Below are positions 1 through 11,149 of a DNA stretch of 37,744 bases, piece by piece (positions within the stretch are counted from its first letter, which is position 1; each line of letters begins with the position of its first letter). Where the stretch lies: positions 1 to 37,744 of the forward strand of contig JAKSYS010000613.1 of assembly GCA_022925895.1 (NCBI GenBank). Reading direction: 5' to 3'. The notes under the pieces were generated by a model. That model searched no databases. It was not told the origin of the DNA and saw only the letters and a list, made by a program, of their open reading frames with translations. The stretch is from Fragilaria crotonensis (taxonomy: Eukaryota; Bacillariophyta; Fragilariophyceae; Fragilariales; Fragilariaceae). A program made the position numbers and the translations under genes.

Positions 1-1071
1 TGCGGGTTTCCGCATGCTTTGCAACCTGCACTCGCTTCTTCAGATTTGTTCACCCACGAGCACTTGGTGCATATCCAGTATCCGTCTGCCATAATAGTAT
101 AAAGGTTGTGTGTATCCTCAGGGAAGAACTAACGATGCAAGTGTGTTTATTGCTGTGTCGCTGTGATAAGTGATAAGTAGTAGTTGGACAAGTAACTACA
201 ATCGATTGATTTCGAAGTCGAAAGTGTGGAGAATGAGCGCATGCAAAATTAGAGCGTGGAGGTGGTTCGCGTCGGGGGGTCGTGCTAAGTGCGATGTACA
301 ATACTCTACTACCTGTTACATGTATGCGGTCTGCACATGTCTCCGTCGCGGCATCTCTCCACTGCGCACGCACCAGCACGAAAGCAACCCTGAGATCCCG
401 TACAGTACTTGCGTAGATGGTAGTCTCATAGTACTGAGTACTGAGTAATGAGTACCGGTACTACTAATCCAAGCCTACTTGCATGCTACGTTAGGACTTT
501 CGGGCATACAAGTAGTATGCTTGTATCGGGTCTCGTGTATTCATAGAATACAGGTGGACATGCATATACAATATACTGTGTATGTCTATAATCTATACAC
601 TCTTTAGTCTGTAGAAGTAGAGTTCCGAATTCTCAAAATGATTTTCAAACTCCCACAAATTCAAAAATGTTGGCGCGCAAATTCCTCTCGCAGACTCTCC
701 TGTGTCGTCAGTTGTCAGTTGTCCTGTGTGCTCCCTTCGCTCATCCAACACATTAGCAGCACATGCTGTACTGGTAAAGTTTGACCATGGAGGTGTCTGC
801 CAAGGTGCGTTCGGTACAGACAGTGCGGCTGTTTATCAATCCCATTTCCTTCCTTCTGTAATTGTTCACAGTCTCACATCATGTTGTCCTTACGGCTGTG
901 ACTGCTTTCATTCTATTGACAACAACGACATTGTTTAGTTACTCGGATCCAAGCACTTGTCACTGCGAAAGCGTATGAAGGAAAAGCAATGGCCAAAACG
1001 AGTGGATGATGTCGCATCACAATCACCATCCATTGATAAGAAAGACAAGGACAATCATGACGAAAACATGA
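1..1071. other. Upstream region without a supportable gene
   Basis: No open frame here has family motifs, coiled-coil periodicity or codon regularity that I trust. Short frames on both strands contain low-complexity or Cys/His-rich noise. The stretch around 422-470 is rich in short AGTAC/GTACCGGTAC palindromic words, which recur in other intergenic parts of the window. The last ~110 bases also read openly in another frame (from ATG 957), but that reading overlaps the start of the large coiled-coil gene and is probably 5' leader. Confidence 0.5.
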
Positions 1072-4000
1072 ATGCAGAATACGAATACCAAGGAGGCAGA
1101 CAATGTCGCGATGCGAGTTGGGATATCTGCCGTCATTTCCATGGATGAGGAGGGAACAACACCCAAGGCAACTTCTTCTTCTAATCATAGTACTGATCGG
1201 GGTGAGGGACAACTGTTGGGGATCGCTGAACACATGCCGACACGAAATGCCTCGCATCAGCAACACCCGGAAAAGGAGTATGGTTCCAAGACGTCGCCAC
1301 TGGTGGTCGCCAATATCAGTCACAGCAGCAGTAGCACTTCTCATGATTCTGCGAACCTATCGAATCAAGAGAATCACTTTCAGGAAACAACTCTTATTGG
1401 TCAAGATTACTTGTCAATGTCGCCATCCCAAGATTATCATGACGATTCACTTCCAATGGAAGCCTTTAATGCAGATGCCATGAACGACATTCTTAAGGAT
1501 TTGGGGGAATCATTCCTTAATGCATCGGTCTTGCAAGACAATTCGCCAATCAAGGAACAATATGACGGTGACGATCGTGTCGAACAAGAGGAATCTCATC
1601 AGGAATCGCAAGACGACAATCAAGACACCTTCCAATACAACGACAACGATCAAACCATGCAGGACAACAGCATCTACACATACCCTTTTCCTCCTGGACA
1701 CGCCAATATCCATCAAGTTACCGACTCGTCGCTCCTTCAAGCATCTCTCACGTCTGAAGCCTCGTCGTCGCCATCGCCAACGTCAAAACCCTCGGAATGG
1801 CAATCGTACAAATCCAGAAATCGGCAATTGCAAGATCGCAATGCGTCTCTTCTCAAGGAAATACGATTCGCCGAACAAACCTGTGTGGAATTGTCACATG
1901 ACAAGTACTTTGTCGATCGAGAATTGGCACACGTGCAGCGGATGCTGGAGGAAGAATTTGCCTCCAAAACGCAACTGTTGCAAAAGTTGGAGCACATGGC
2001 TGAAACACACGATGCTCTCGAACAAGAACTGAAGCAGGAAAGGAAACGTCATGATGAAATCGCACAGCAACTGGACCAAGAACGACAAGGGAAATTTGAA
2101 TTGATTCAAGAATTGGAACACGAACGTCAGAATCATGGAAATGACAAACAGGAGGACAGCGATGCACTGTTGTTGGTCCGGGAAGCAACCGAACAGCTTG
2201 CCAAGGAACGACAAGACAAACTGGATTTGATGGAACAAGTTGCAGAGGCTCGTCTGTCCAATGAGGATATCCAAACACAACTTGACATGGAGCGTCAGAC
2301 CAAGGTCACTTTGAAGAATGCCCTGCATCAAGCTCTACACCGTATTCAACAACTGCAGCAAGAACAACAACAAGACCACAAACAGGCAGCGCATGCAAGT
2401 CCACCACCACCCGCGCCTGATTCAGAGGTGCTTCTACAGCGAGTGGCGGAGTTGGAGTCGAAATTGGAACTTGCTCAGCAACAACAGGAACAGCAACGCG
2501 AAGAAAAAGCAGCTTTGGAATCACAACTCACCAATCTTGACACTCCCAATCCTTCATCGAATGAGACGAGAATCCTCAAGATGCGCATCGAAGAACTCGA
2601 ATCACAGAATGCGCATCTCCGACGTGGGTACCTCAAAATGGACGAACCGGATGGAGTGCTTCCTGCGCGAACGGCTCGACCGAAACCTGACGCGCCGGAT
2701 GTGGTGAAAGGCGACAAGCATGTCGACGTCGCAACGACCGAGGATCCTGTGGATGTGGCGCATCGTGCTGTGGCCGAGGTGAATGCCAAATTGGAACTGA
2801 CGGAACGTGAATTTTTGCATTACAAGGAACGAGAACAAGAACGTCTCGACTCTGCATGCATGGCGCTGCAGCAACAACAAATCGAGTTGACTACCAAATA
2901 CAATGACCTTCAGAAAGAGAACCAGCGTCTAGACGAAGAGCTGTCTCACCAACGTCTTGTCACTGCCGGCCTATCAGCGTGGAACCAAGATTCAGCCAAG
3001 GAGGTCAAGGAAGACAAGCAGCGTCTCGAGCAGGAACTCTTGCAGGAACGGCATACCAGCGCAGAACTGGGAGGCAAGTTGATAGCTCTGCAGAAGGAGT
3101 ACAACCGTGTGGCCATGTCTGATATGTCGTTGCGTTCGTCACTTGACGACGTCAAGGCAAGGTTGACCCATGTTATGGAACACGAGCTTGCCGTCTCCCA
3201 ACGACGCTGTCATTCTCTTGAACATCAATTAATGGAGAAGGACAAGGAGATCCATTTGAAAATCCAATCCGAGCGCAATGCCTTGCGTGATGAATTCATT
3301 CAGGTCTTGAGAGGTGCCACGCATCAAATGGCGCGTCATGCCAAGTCGGTAGAGGTGGCCTTGTTGAAAAAGGTAGAGGAGTACCGCGATCGAGTCGTCC
3401 ACTTGACATGCATGGTGGAGATGTTGGAATTCTCGGATGGCAATGACGAGGAATCTATGGGTGAACGTCCATCGCGAGGTGACGAGACTGCGATTCCAGA
3501 TGTATCGGTCTTGGATGCCACCTTCCGCAGAAACGATGGGGTTGCAGATGACGAATCCATGCTGCACGAAATGGAGGAGGCACGGCTGTTGAATGTGGAC
3601 GAGAACGAAGTATTGTTTATGAGTGAGATATCGCATGACAATACCGTATCCGGGTGGCTTCAGAATATGGATATTTCGAATGTGGATGACGCGGCAGTGG
3701 TGGAAGTCAAAACGTTGCAGTCTTCTCTTTCTGCGGCTTTGGAACGTATTGAAGGTCAAGTAACAACGATTCGTGCCCTCGAAGGGGAAGTTGATGACTT
3801 GAAACGAAAGCAACAACATGACAATGTTACAATTCGTGAAGTGAGGGCGACCCTATCGACGAAGGAGATGACGATTGCAGAACTGCAAACCAAGTTGAAG
3901 TCTGCCGAACGAAATCTCCGTTCACTCCAGGAATCGGTGTCAACAACACCGGCACCACAGACTCGTACACAAGATGATGGTTGTATCATGGATCCACAGA

Positions 4001-6407
4001 GACAAGACGAGGCGATGCAGCGTGCCGAAGACGAGATAAAAGATTTACGAAACGCGGTCGCTGAAAATGAGGGGACAATTTCCGCGTTGCAAGGCAAACT
4101 TGAAGCCGCGGAGGGACGCATGGCTCAGAAGCAGGTTGAGGTCATTCAGCGCGCCGAAGAAGAGATACAGGATTTAAGAAATGCGGCTGCGGAAAACCAG
4201 GGTACAATTTCCATGTTGCAACGCAAACTCGAAGCTGCAGAGGGATACATGGCTCAGAAGCAAGTTGGGGTCATTCAGCAAGCCGAAAAAGAGATACAGG
4301 AGTTAAGAAACGCAGTCGCGGAAAACCAGGTTACAATTTCCGTGTTGCAAAGCAAACTTGAAGCTGCGGAGGCATACATGGCTCAGAAGAACGTCGAGCT
4401 GACGCAGCGAGCCGAAGAAGAGATACTGGAATTAAGAAACACGGTCGCTGAAAACGAGGGCACAATTTCCGAGTTGCAAAGCAAACTTGAAGCTGCAGAG
4501 GGATACATGTCAGAAGCGGAACACATGCAGAATGCACTCGAGGAAGCCGAAGGGGAAATTGACCGTCTAAGAGCGGCATACCTGGCCTGCAATGATAGGC
4601 TTGCTGCAGCTTTCGAAGCCATGGCTACGAACGAGGATTTAATTGGAAAATTCAAAGAATCCAGCGATGAAGCCGTCCGTAGTTCCGTCGACGCTGCTGA
4701 GAGTGCGAGGGAAACGAGTATTCAGCTCGCGTCCCAGATTGTAAACTTGGAAAAGGAGTTGGAGCGAACGAAAGGCCTCCTTCGGCAGAAGGAGACTGAA
4801 AACAACCAACTGGAGGCCTTGAAAAAGGAAACGCACGAGAACTTGGAGGAGACAAGGAAGACTCTTGTTGAAGTCACACAAGAGCGGAATGCATGCAAAA
4901 CGAGCCTTCGCGATCTCGAAATCAAGTTGGTCCGCATGACAGCCGAACGAAATGCGATTGAGCATGAACTTGACGCTGCATCAAAGATCCGAATGGAACT
5001 CGAAGCAAAAATTCGACTTGCTGCCGTCGTTGAGTTTGCGAAGAATGATTTGACTAAAAAGTTGGACAGCACTGTAGAATCTCTCATGAAAACCACCTCG
5101 GAGCGTGACTCTCTGAAGATTGACCACACGATGATGGTCGAGAAGCTCGCAGCAGCAGAAGCCCGGGAGGCGCATGTCTTGGATGAATTGAGCACGGCGA
5201 AGGCGAGTCACAATGAGGTACTTCGTCGTCATGCCGACCTTGTGTCCCAGTTGCGAACAAGTTCTGCGACTAACGCAGACAAGGTTGTGGAACTTGAAGA
5301 GAAAGTAGTCGAGAGCAACGCGGAAGTGAGTCGCATGCGCAACACTTTCATGGACCTAAATGATCGCATCGCGGCACTAATTGATGAAAAAGTGCAGAGC
5401 GCAGCGATGATTGATTCTCTCAAGGAAACTCTTTCTTCGACCGAGGCAGATTTGGTTGAAAGGGAAGAAAAGGTCGATGCAAAGACCACGGAGCTGGAGA
5501 AAGTTTGGAGCGAACTACGTCAAGCTGCCGATGAAGGATTAAACAACCAGGAAGAAATTATTAGGTTGCGATCGCAGCTGGAAGAAGCGCAAGCCGAGCA
5601 AGAGTCACTGCGCCAGGCCTTGACCAAGGCCGAACAGAGTGTTGAGCGAGCCACCGTTGAATTTACAGCCTACAAACGGTGCATGGAGGATCGAATCTCA
5701 GAACGTCAAACCGTTGTTTGTGAAATCCAGTCGTTTTCGGAATCAAAGCAACGTGACCTACGCGAAAGAATAGCGGCGATGCAAACTTCGAAGGATGAGC
5801 TTCTGAATGAGGTTTCCAATGCTCTGGAGAACTTCGGCATCCACTTGGCCGAATCTTCTGGAGACCTCCAACTCTCGTTCGAACGGCAAGCCACCTGGCA
5901 AGAGAGTCTGAAGAACGTCACTAGTCTCGTTGCAAGTCTTCTTGATCATGAACGTGAATTATCGTCTCGTCTCGAGTCTAAGCTTGGCGATGCACACTCG
6001 GAACTTCAGCGCGTGCCGCCTCGGACATTTGCAGTACGACGAATGCGTTATCGGAGACGAGAGATGCGCTGGAAACCATGCAACAGGCCTTCTCCGAAAA
6101 GACGGAACTTGCAAACCGCAATGGTCAAGAACGCGACGATGCCTACTCGCGACTGGTATTCATGACTGGTAAATTAGAAGAGGCAAGTCGGGATCAAGAA
6201 TCTGCCAGAGTTGTCGTTGCAGAGAGGGAAGCGCTGCTCCTTGAACATCGACAAGAGGTTGCTGGTCTCCAAACGAGGGTGGAACAACTCGAGTCTAAGA
6301 ACCTCAAACTTCGAGATTACATCCGTAAATTGACATCCAAGTGCGAAGAGTGGCAAGAATCGTGGGAGCAGCAGAACAGAATCATTCTAGAGCTGCGTAA
6401 TAGCTAA
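1072..6407 (+). CDS. Giant coiled-coil protein (golgin/SMC-like rod), one frameshift near the 3' end
   Basis: A single intronless frame runs from ATG 1072 to a stop at 6165 (1,697 codons). Coiled-coil sequence then continues in the next frame to the stop at 6405-6407, giving about 1,778 residues. The first ~230 residues are Ser/Asn/Asp-rich and disordered. From about residue 245 to the end it is almost unbroken heptad-type sequence rich in Glu, Lys, Gln and Leu, broken by a Pro-rich patch (about 443-450) and an acidic linker (about 785-865). Four 43-residue repeats lie at about 983-1150. No motor, kinase or SMC ATPase head is visible, so a structural rod, tether or scaffold is the likely role; the exact family is not recognisable. 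The switch occurs near 6013, where one base appears to be missing; after it, typical coil sequence (residues such as ALETMQQAFSEKTEL) resumes. A later ATG at 1141 (MDEEG) is an alternative start. Confidence 0.8.
4018..4530 (+). repeat. Four tandem 129-bp repeats (43 aa each) inside the coiled-coil gene
   Basis: Units begin with a CAG codon at 4018, 4147, 4276 and 4405, exactly 129 bases apart. Each encodes a variant of QRAEEEIQDLRNA...AENxGTIS.LQ.KLEAAEGYM. The fourth unit loses the pattern after about 4515. Forty-three residues is not a whole number of heptads, so each unit must carry a skip or stutter if the coil stays continuous. The units differ by many substitutions, so this is an old expansion rather than a recent slippage. 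Confidence 0.9.
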
Positions 6408-6431
6408 CGAAGTTGACACACTACTTAAAAT

Positions 6432-7149
6432 CAGGGTTGGGAAAAACCACTACTCATTATTTTTCCGAAAGTGGTTTTTGCAAAAACCACCCAAAAACCA
6501 CTAAAACCACTTGAAAAACCACTTTGCGTGTTAAAATCACGTAGTAACGTCTTCCCACGTAGAGAAGGTACCGTCGTTGTCGTAGCAGTGACAGCAAAAA
6601 ATCACCGGCATACTAGTTGATGATTTGCATTCAACACAGCCACCATAACTCCATACATTATCATGCTGTGAATCATGAGATTGGCAACCACTGTCAATTC
6701 CATCAATATCAATGGATTGGGCAAGATTTCTTATCAAATCATGCGATAATTTGCAACTAAATGCTGCCATCATGACGGTTCATCATTGCCAGGCTCCATC
6801 TTCACTCTATTGGCAGCACTTGAATGGACAAGTGTTGGAGGTTGTGTGAAAACACGTGAACACAATGATGCAAGAAATGTGATCAGTTAAACTCTCTGTG
6901 GCGCGTGGTCATTGAACAGGTGAGTTACGATGTCTACGTACAATGTACTATGTATTTGTACTGACACTACTGGTACTGTGTGTCAGTATGACGGTGTGGG
7001 CCTCACTTTACGTACGAGGTCTGCTATTTAATTAGCAAAAACCACTTTTTAGCTCGAACAAGAAAAACCACTTAAATTTTGGGAAAGTTGTTTTTGGGGG
7101 TTTAAACCCAAAAACCACTTCGAGCAAAAACCACACCTTGCCAACCCTG
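6432..7149. mobile_element. hAT-like non-autonomous DNA transposon (718 bp) with 8-bp target duplication
   Basis: The element starts CAGGGTTGG at 6432 and ends with the inverse, CCAACCCTG, at 7149. It is flanked by a perfect 8-bp direct repeat CTTAAAAT at 6424-6431 and 7150-7157. An 8-bp target duplication with CAGGG-type termini is the signature of the hAT superfamily (established knowledge). Just inside both ends are many copies of AAAACCACTT or its complement, typical subterminal transposase-binding repeats. No transposase is recognisable; a 78-codon minus-strand frame (6537-6773) has a few Cys/His pairs but no clear BED finger. The insertion begins only 25 bases after the coiled-coil stop codon, so it probably lies in that gene's 3' UTR or terminator region. 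Confidence 0.85.
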
Positions 7150-7380
7150 CTTAAAATTGTGAGCCTGGGGACGGGCGTTTTGGATCCGTTTTCGTTTGCA
7201 GCCAAATTCCTCGTCGGATAGGGGTAAGGATATCAGACCGGATTCCGTCCAATGCTAGAAGACAGTGTCACTCGGTCTTCGACCACTCCTGTCCAAGACT
7301 GATGGCACTGAACAACTTAACAGAAGAGGGCGAGATGTTAGTCTAAACTGCGTCTGCTAGTTCATACTTTGTCCCGACTA

Positions 7381-8339
7381 ATGTGGCGTGCTACCCTAAG
7401 TACTTCTGTCTTTCTGATCGTCAATATGATTCTCCATCGTTTCTCAACGGCCTTTCCGTCAAGAACACTTACAAGCTGCTTCCGAATGAATAGCAATAAG
7501 AACAATATCCGCGAGCCCATTACGAAAGCAGCTGGATCATCAGTGATGGCATACAGTAGTAGCAGTGGTGGTGGATTTCAGCAACTGTACAATCATAATA
7601 ATCAGCTAGTACTTTGCATTGAAACTCCGGACGACATGCATGATCTTGGGGCACTCCTGTCACAAATTGCCACAAAACGAGGTGATGTGTTATTGTTGGA
7701 TGGAGATTTGGGGGCCGGAAAGACGTGTCTGTCACGTGGATTTATTCAAACCATTGCGGGAGGACAGGAGGAGAGAGTTACGTCACCGACCTTTTTGTTG
7801 TGCAATTCGTATCCCATTGTTCCATCGAGACTTGATAACGATGATGTTGATGACGAGTCTCCACGAATGTAAGTCCAATGTCACAACATGTTTTGAAGCA
7901 AGCAAATGGTCCATGGATTCCATGATTTGCACGTCCGCGCATGTTCCATACTTGACATTGAAACTGCAAATTTGACTCTAACCCCCACATTTTTGTTCGT
8001 GCTCCAAGAATTCATCACATGGATCTGTATCGCTTGTCGGGTCGAGAAAAGGATTTGGCACCTCTCAATTTGGAACAGGTCTTTCAAAACGACATCAGTC
8101 TCATTGAGTGGCCTCAACGGTTGGGGGAGAATGTACCACCGAAACGTTTGGAACTCAATTTGAACATTATTCCAGTAGTCGGTGATGAGAAAGAACAACA
8201 ACAAATTGGCGAGTTTGACGACGAGTGCAGCCAACCACGCCAAGTTACCTTGACACCCTTTGGAAAAGATTGGGAAGATCGACTCGAAATGCTACGGACC
8301 GAAGGCTACGTCGATGACTGGATCATTGATAATGAATAG
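7381..8339 (+). CDS. tsaE: TsaE-type tRNA t6A-biosynthesis ATPase, plastid-targeted leader; two exons
   Basis: Exons 7381-7868 and 8009-8339 flank a 140-bp phase-2 intron (GTAAGT donor, pyrimidine-rich end, acceptor CCAAG). The product is about 272 residues. The TsaE/YjeE signatures are all present: P-loop GDLGAGKT at about residues 108-115, SPTFLL about 20 residues later, and across the splice HHMDLYRL followed by IEWPQRLG. In bacteria TsaE partners TsaB and TsaD to make N6-threonylcarbamoyladenosine at position 37 of ANN-decoding tRNAs; the ATPase resets the complex. The first ~75 residues are an added leader: a hydrophobic signal peptide, then STAFPSR, which fits the diatom 'ASAFAP' cleavage motif with Phe at +1. 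I infer plastid import. I chose ATG 7381; the frame opens slightly earlier only with TTG. The C-terminal part carries an insertion of about 25 residues relative to compact bacterial homologues. Confidence 0.88.
7869..8008 (+). other. Spliceosomal intron of the TsaE gene
   Basis: It begins GTAAGT and ends with a T/C-rich tract and CAAG. Removing it joins the first exon's 'AT' to the next exon's 'A' as an Ile codon and restores the conserved HxDxYR motif in frame. Read-through would stop at once at TAA 7870-7872. Confidence 0.85.
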
Positions 8340-8390
8340 GCCATATGATAAAGCTGACGTTTTATTATTTCCGTCATTCATGTTATCATT

Positions 8391-10236
8391 CTATTCAAAG
8401 GCACCGTCGTCGTCTGACGTCGTTGTGTCTTCACCATCGGCACTAGCACGTCGAATGCGCTTACCGCGGACTTTTTCGGACGATCGTCGGGCTCCTGATT
8501 GACGAGGACCTGATGCTGCGTCAACGGCTGGAGTTGCAACCGTCTGCGCCGATTGCAGTGACGACACAACCGCGGGTTCTGGCTTTTTGACTTCGATCGA
8601 TGGAACCACAACCTTCTTGACGGCAGCTGGCTTGTTGGCAAGTCCCTTTTCCATCGCCTGTGATGCAGCGTCTGCCAGTCGTTGAATTAAAATGGCTTCA
8701 CCATTGAATGGCTTGCGGCTGATACTGCCGAATCCCTTGCTGGCATCACCTGGTCCTCGTGTTGCCGTGATGCCGTCGTTGGCGACTTGAATCAGCAACC
8801 TGCCGACAGTCACTGATTCAAAGTCGACAAGTTCTTGCCAAACAATCTCTACCAAATCTTCCTTGATTTGATTGGCAAAAACAGGACGCGCTCCCGTTCG
8901 AATTGCGGCAATGTCGTAGGTTCGCATCACCGCGGGCGCCCACTTGGTGGCAAGCCAACTACTGAGACGATCAATCGATGGGACTGACGAAAAGGCTGCA
9001 GAAAAGAGCACTGCACCTTGTCCCTTGCGATCCATGTCCACGACACGCTCAAATTCTTCCACCCACAATTCAAACTTGTCCATCCCCCGAAGCGATGTGA
9101 TGGACACATCCTTGGGCACCGGGACCTTGTCGGTAATCATCAAGGCAGCCGCCTCGCCGACGACGTGGCGACATGACTGAGTATCCTTCCTTGCTCCCGT
9201 TGAAGGGTCCATTCGAACATTTCGCATTTGGTACTCTTCGCAAATGATTGGATTCTTTTGTGGACCTCCAAGCAGAATCGAGAAGGATGGCTGTGTATCA
9301 TGTGGTAATGGCGATGAAAAATGTGAGAATACGTCGACACATATGTGTGCAAATATAACCTTAAGAGTACAAGTGTGGTGTAAGTCCAGTGGGGCACAAG
9401 CGAATGCGACGTACCGAAGACTCAGGAATCCCAAACAAGGCTCCGTGGCGAAGTTTGGCCGTCGCCTTGATGGCAGACGACAATGAGTTTGGAATGGCCG
9501 TGGCATCCTTGGATCCAAAGAGTCCCCACCCAAAATTCCTCCGCCTTGTCCATCTTGATCGTCATCTTCATCATCGTCGTCGTCTGCTTCAGATAGAATA
9601 GCAAGTTTACACCCACTAACTCCCTTGCTCGCTTCTTTGGCTGCTAACTTGATGGCATCTTTCCATTTGCCTGCAAAATTTTCCTTTGTATTCTCAACGT
9701 CATCAACGACATTGTCCGCTCCGTCCATGCAACATACCAATCCCTGTACTGTTCCAATATCACCACTGCTACTACTACTACTGCACCACGTTGCGACTGC
9801 AGCAAGTGCATTCCGTTCATTCGTCAAGAGTGCATCGGCATCGGCTCCAGCCAATTGTACATTCCCCTCCTGCCTTGCTAATGTCACGAAGAGCATCTTG
9901 AGAAATACCAGTAGTTGTAGCAGATGGAGTTTCAGACTGTTGTTGTTGTTTGGCATATTTCGATGTGACGACGAACCACTTGACCGATGCTCCCATACTG
10001 GCTGCCTTGACGGCAGTTACTTCTCCAACACCTCCAGGAGGAGAAACGACAATGATTGATTTTTGGGATTGTTGTAACAACGTTTTGGAGAATCTCATCT
10101 TGTTTTTATTGTTCGTATGGGCGACAAACGCATGGGACGTTCTTGTGTTGGTAACTACCACAACACCCACAATCAACACAAGGAACCGTGCCAGACGCCG
10201 TGGTTGCCTGAAAACGACATTGCCAATGGTCTTCAT
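8391..10236 (-). CDS. Plastid-targeted NAD(P)-binding Rossmann (NmrA-like/atypical SDR) protein; two exons, two frameshifts
   Basis: ATG is at 10236 and the stop TAG at 8391-8393. Exon 1 is 9415-10236 and exon 2 is 8391-9290; the 124-bp phase-0 intron (9291-9414, GTACGT...CACAG) joins GIPESS to PSFSILLGGP. The product is about 573 residues. The leader has a hydrophobic signal peptide (ARFLVLIVGVVVVTN) followed by SHAFVAH, matching the ASAFAP plastid motif. The mature part begins IIVVSPPGGVGEVTAVKAA, a beta-alpha-beta dinucleotide-binding fold of the NmrA/atypical SDR type. An acidic Asp run near the middle and a basic, Ala/Lys-rich tail frame a conserved-looking C-terminal half. The substrate cannot be told. 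Two frame changes are needed: one extra base in the CCCC at 9864-9867 and one missing at the CCCC at 9524-9527 (plus strand). They compensate, so together they look like homopolymer base-calling errors. The 3' end faces the TsaE stop 51 bases away. Confidence 0.7.
9291..9414 (-). other. Spliceosomal intron of the Rossmann-protein gene
   Basis: On the minus strand it begins GTACGT and ends ACACAG, phase 0. The read-through frame across it (hydrophobic, Cys/His-rich residues) looks unlike the flanking protein, while the spliced product reads smoothly as LFGIPESS-PSFSILLGG. Confidence 0.75.
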
Positions 10237-10709
10237 CCTGCCTACAAAAGAGATGTGGAAGCGTTGTTGTGTGTGGGTATGTTAGTGCTGGTAAAGAGAG
10301 ACCAGGAGAGAATGAACGTGGTGTAGAGGAGTTTGGATTTGTGCACTTGTTCGCAAAGATCTGTCGATGCGTCGGGTTCAGCGGTCAGGTCTACAACATG
10401 AACAATTGAAAAAAACGCAGAGTCAAAAAGAGAAATGTGATTTTCGACGTGGTGGAAAACTGAACAGGTGGAAGCAACTTCGTCTGTGATCATTTTTCAC
10501 CTCCCTGTTCACACCTTCAACTTGAATCTACCAGACACACGGACATATTTGCGAGCTCGGTATAGATTTTAGCTGCCAGGTAAGTCATGAGCGTCGATCT
10601 TGTGTCCTTTGTTTGAAAGATATTCCAACATATATACGAATATGAATACCATGTATACAGTATAAGGAGAAAAAGATCATTCATCCAGTGCATGATGATG
10701 GATGATGGC
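10237..10709. other. Intergenic stretch, 5' of the Rossmann gene
   Basis: This presumably holds the minus-strand promoter of the Rossmann-protein gene. I see no gene, no convincing TATA box and no repeat. The right end abuts the target duplication of the second hAT-like element. Confidence 0.5.
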
Positions 10710-10717
10710 ATGTGCAT

Positions 10718-11038
10718 CAGAGACGGGAATTTCTGAAAATATCAAACCCATGGGTACCCACGTAAAGCTACGCTCACGGAAGTACCAGCCCAAAACCACC
10801 CAGAACCCATACGATCCACCAAGACCTACCCAAACCCACCCAAACCCAGTAGTTAGTACTGGAGTAGATGGTTCTACTACTACCGGTAGCAAACATCTAC
10901 TGTCATTTTTTGCTATGATTTGCCGGCCCACCCAGACCCACCCATGAAATCCTGAGCTCACCCAAAACCCACCCTTAACCCAATGGGTTTGGGTGGGCCG
11001 TGGGTTTGGGTGGGCTGGGTCTGAAATTCCCGTCTCTG
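10718..11038. mobile_element. hAT-like MITE (321 bp) with perfect 8-bp target duplication
   Basis: The termini are inverted repeats: CAGAGACGGGAATTTC at 10718 and its reverse complement ending at 11038 (16 bp perfect, then one mismatch and further matches). The flanks are a perfect direct 8-mer ATGTGCAT at 10710-10717 and 11039-11046. The interior is made of C-rich ACCCACCCAAACCC-type words on the left and their G-rich complements on the right, so the whole element can fold into a long imperfect hairpin. There is no coding capacity. Both termini and the 8-bp duplication point to hAT mobilisation in trans. It lies about 110 bp upstream of the carrier gene start and may contribute to that promoter. 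Confidence 0.9.
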
Positions 11039-11149
11039 ATGTGCATGCTTCTGTGTGGCCTACTGACGTGAGACGTGATCCACAGTGGCAGTCAGCGTTG
11101 TCACACTCCCTTTGTCACACACATTACCTTGATGCCACAGTGTACATAG

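Noticed and set aside
957-1148. 63-codon plus-strand frame before the coiled-coil start
   Set aside because: Overlaps the true start in another frame, no splice sites that would link it, and no conserved features.
1853-5949. Many long minus-strand frames opposite the coiled-coil gene (for example 1853-2331, 3229-3819, 4722-5195)
   Set aside because: They mirror the Glu/Lys/Gln codon bias of the real gene, giving Phe/Leu/Ser-rich nonsense without motifs.
6013-6034. Tiny intron (GTGCCG...GCAG) to explain the coiled-coil frame change
   Set aside because: At 22 bp it is too short for splicing and its length does not restore the required frame.
6537-6773. Cys-rich 78-codon minus-strand frame inside the first hAT-like element as a BED zinc finger
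   Set aside because: Cys/His spacing does not fit BED or other known fingers; element is non-autonomous.
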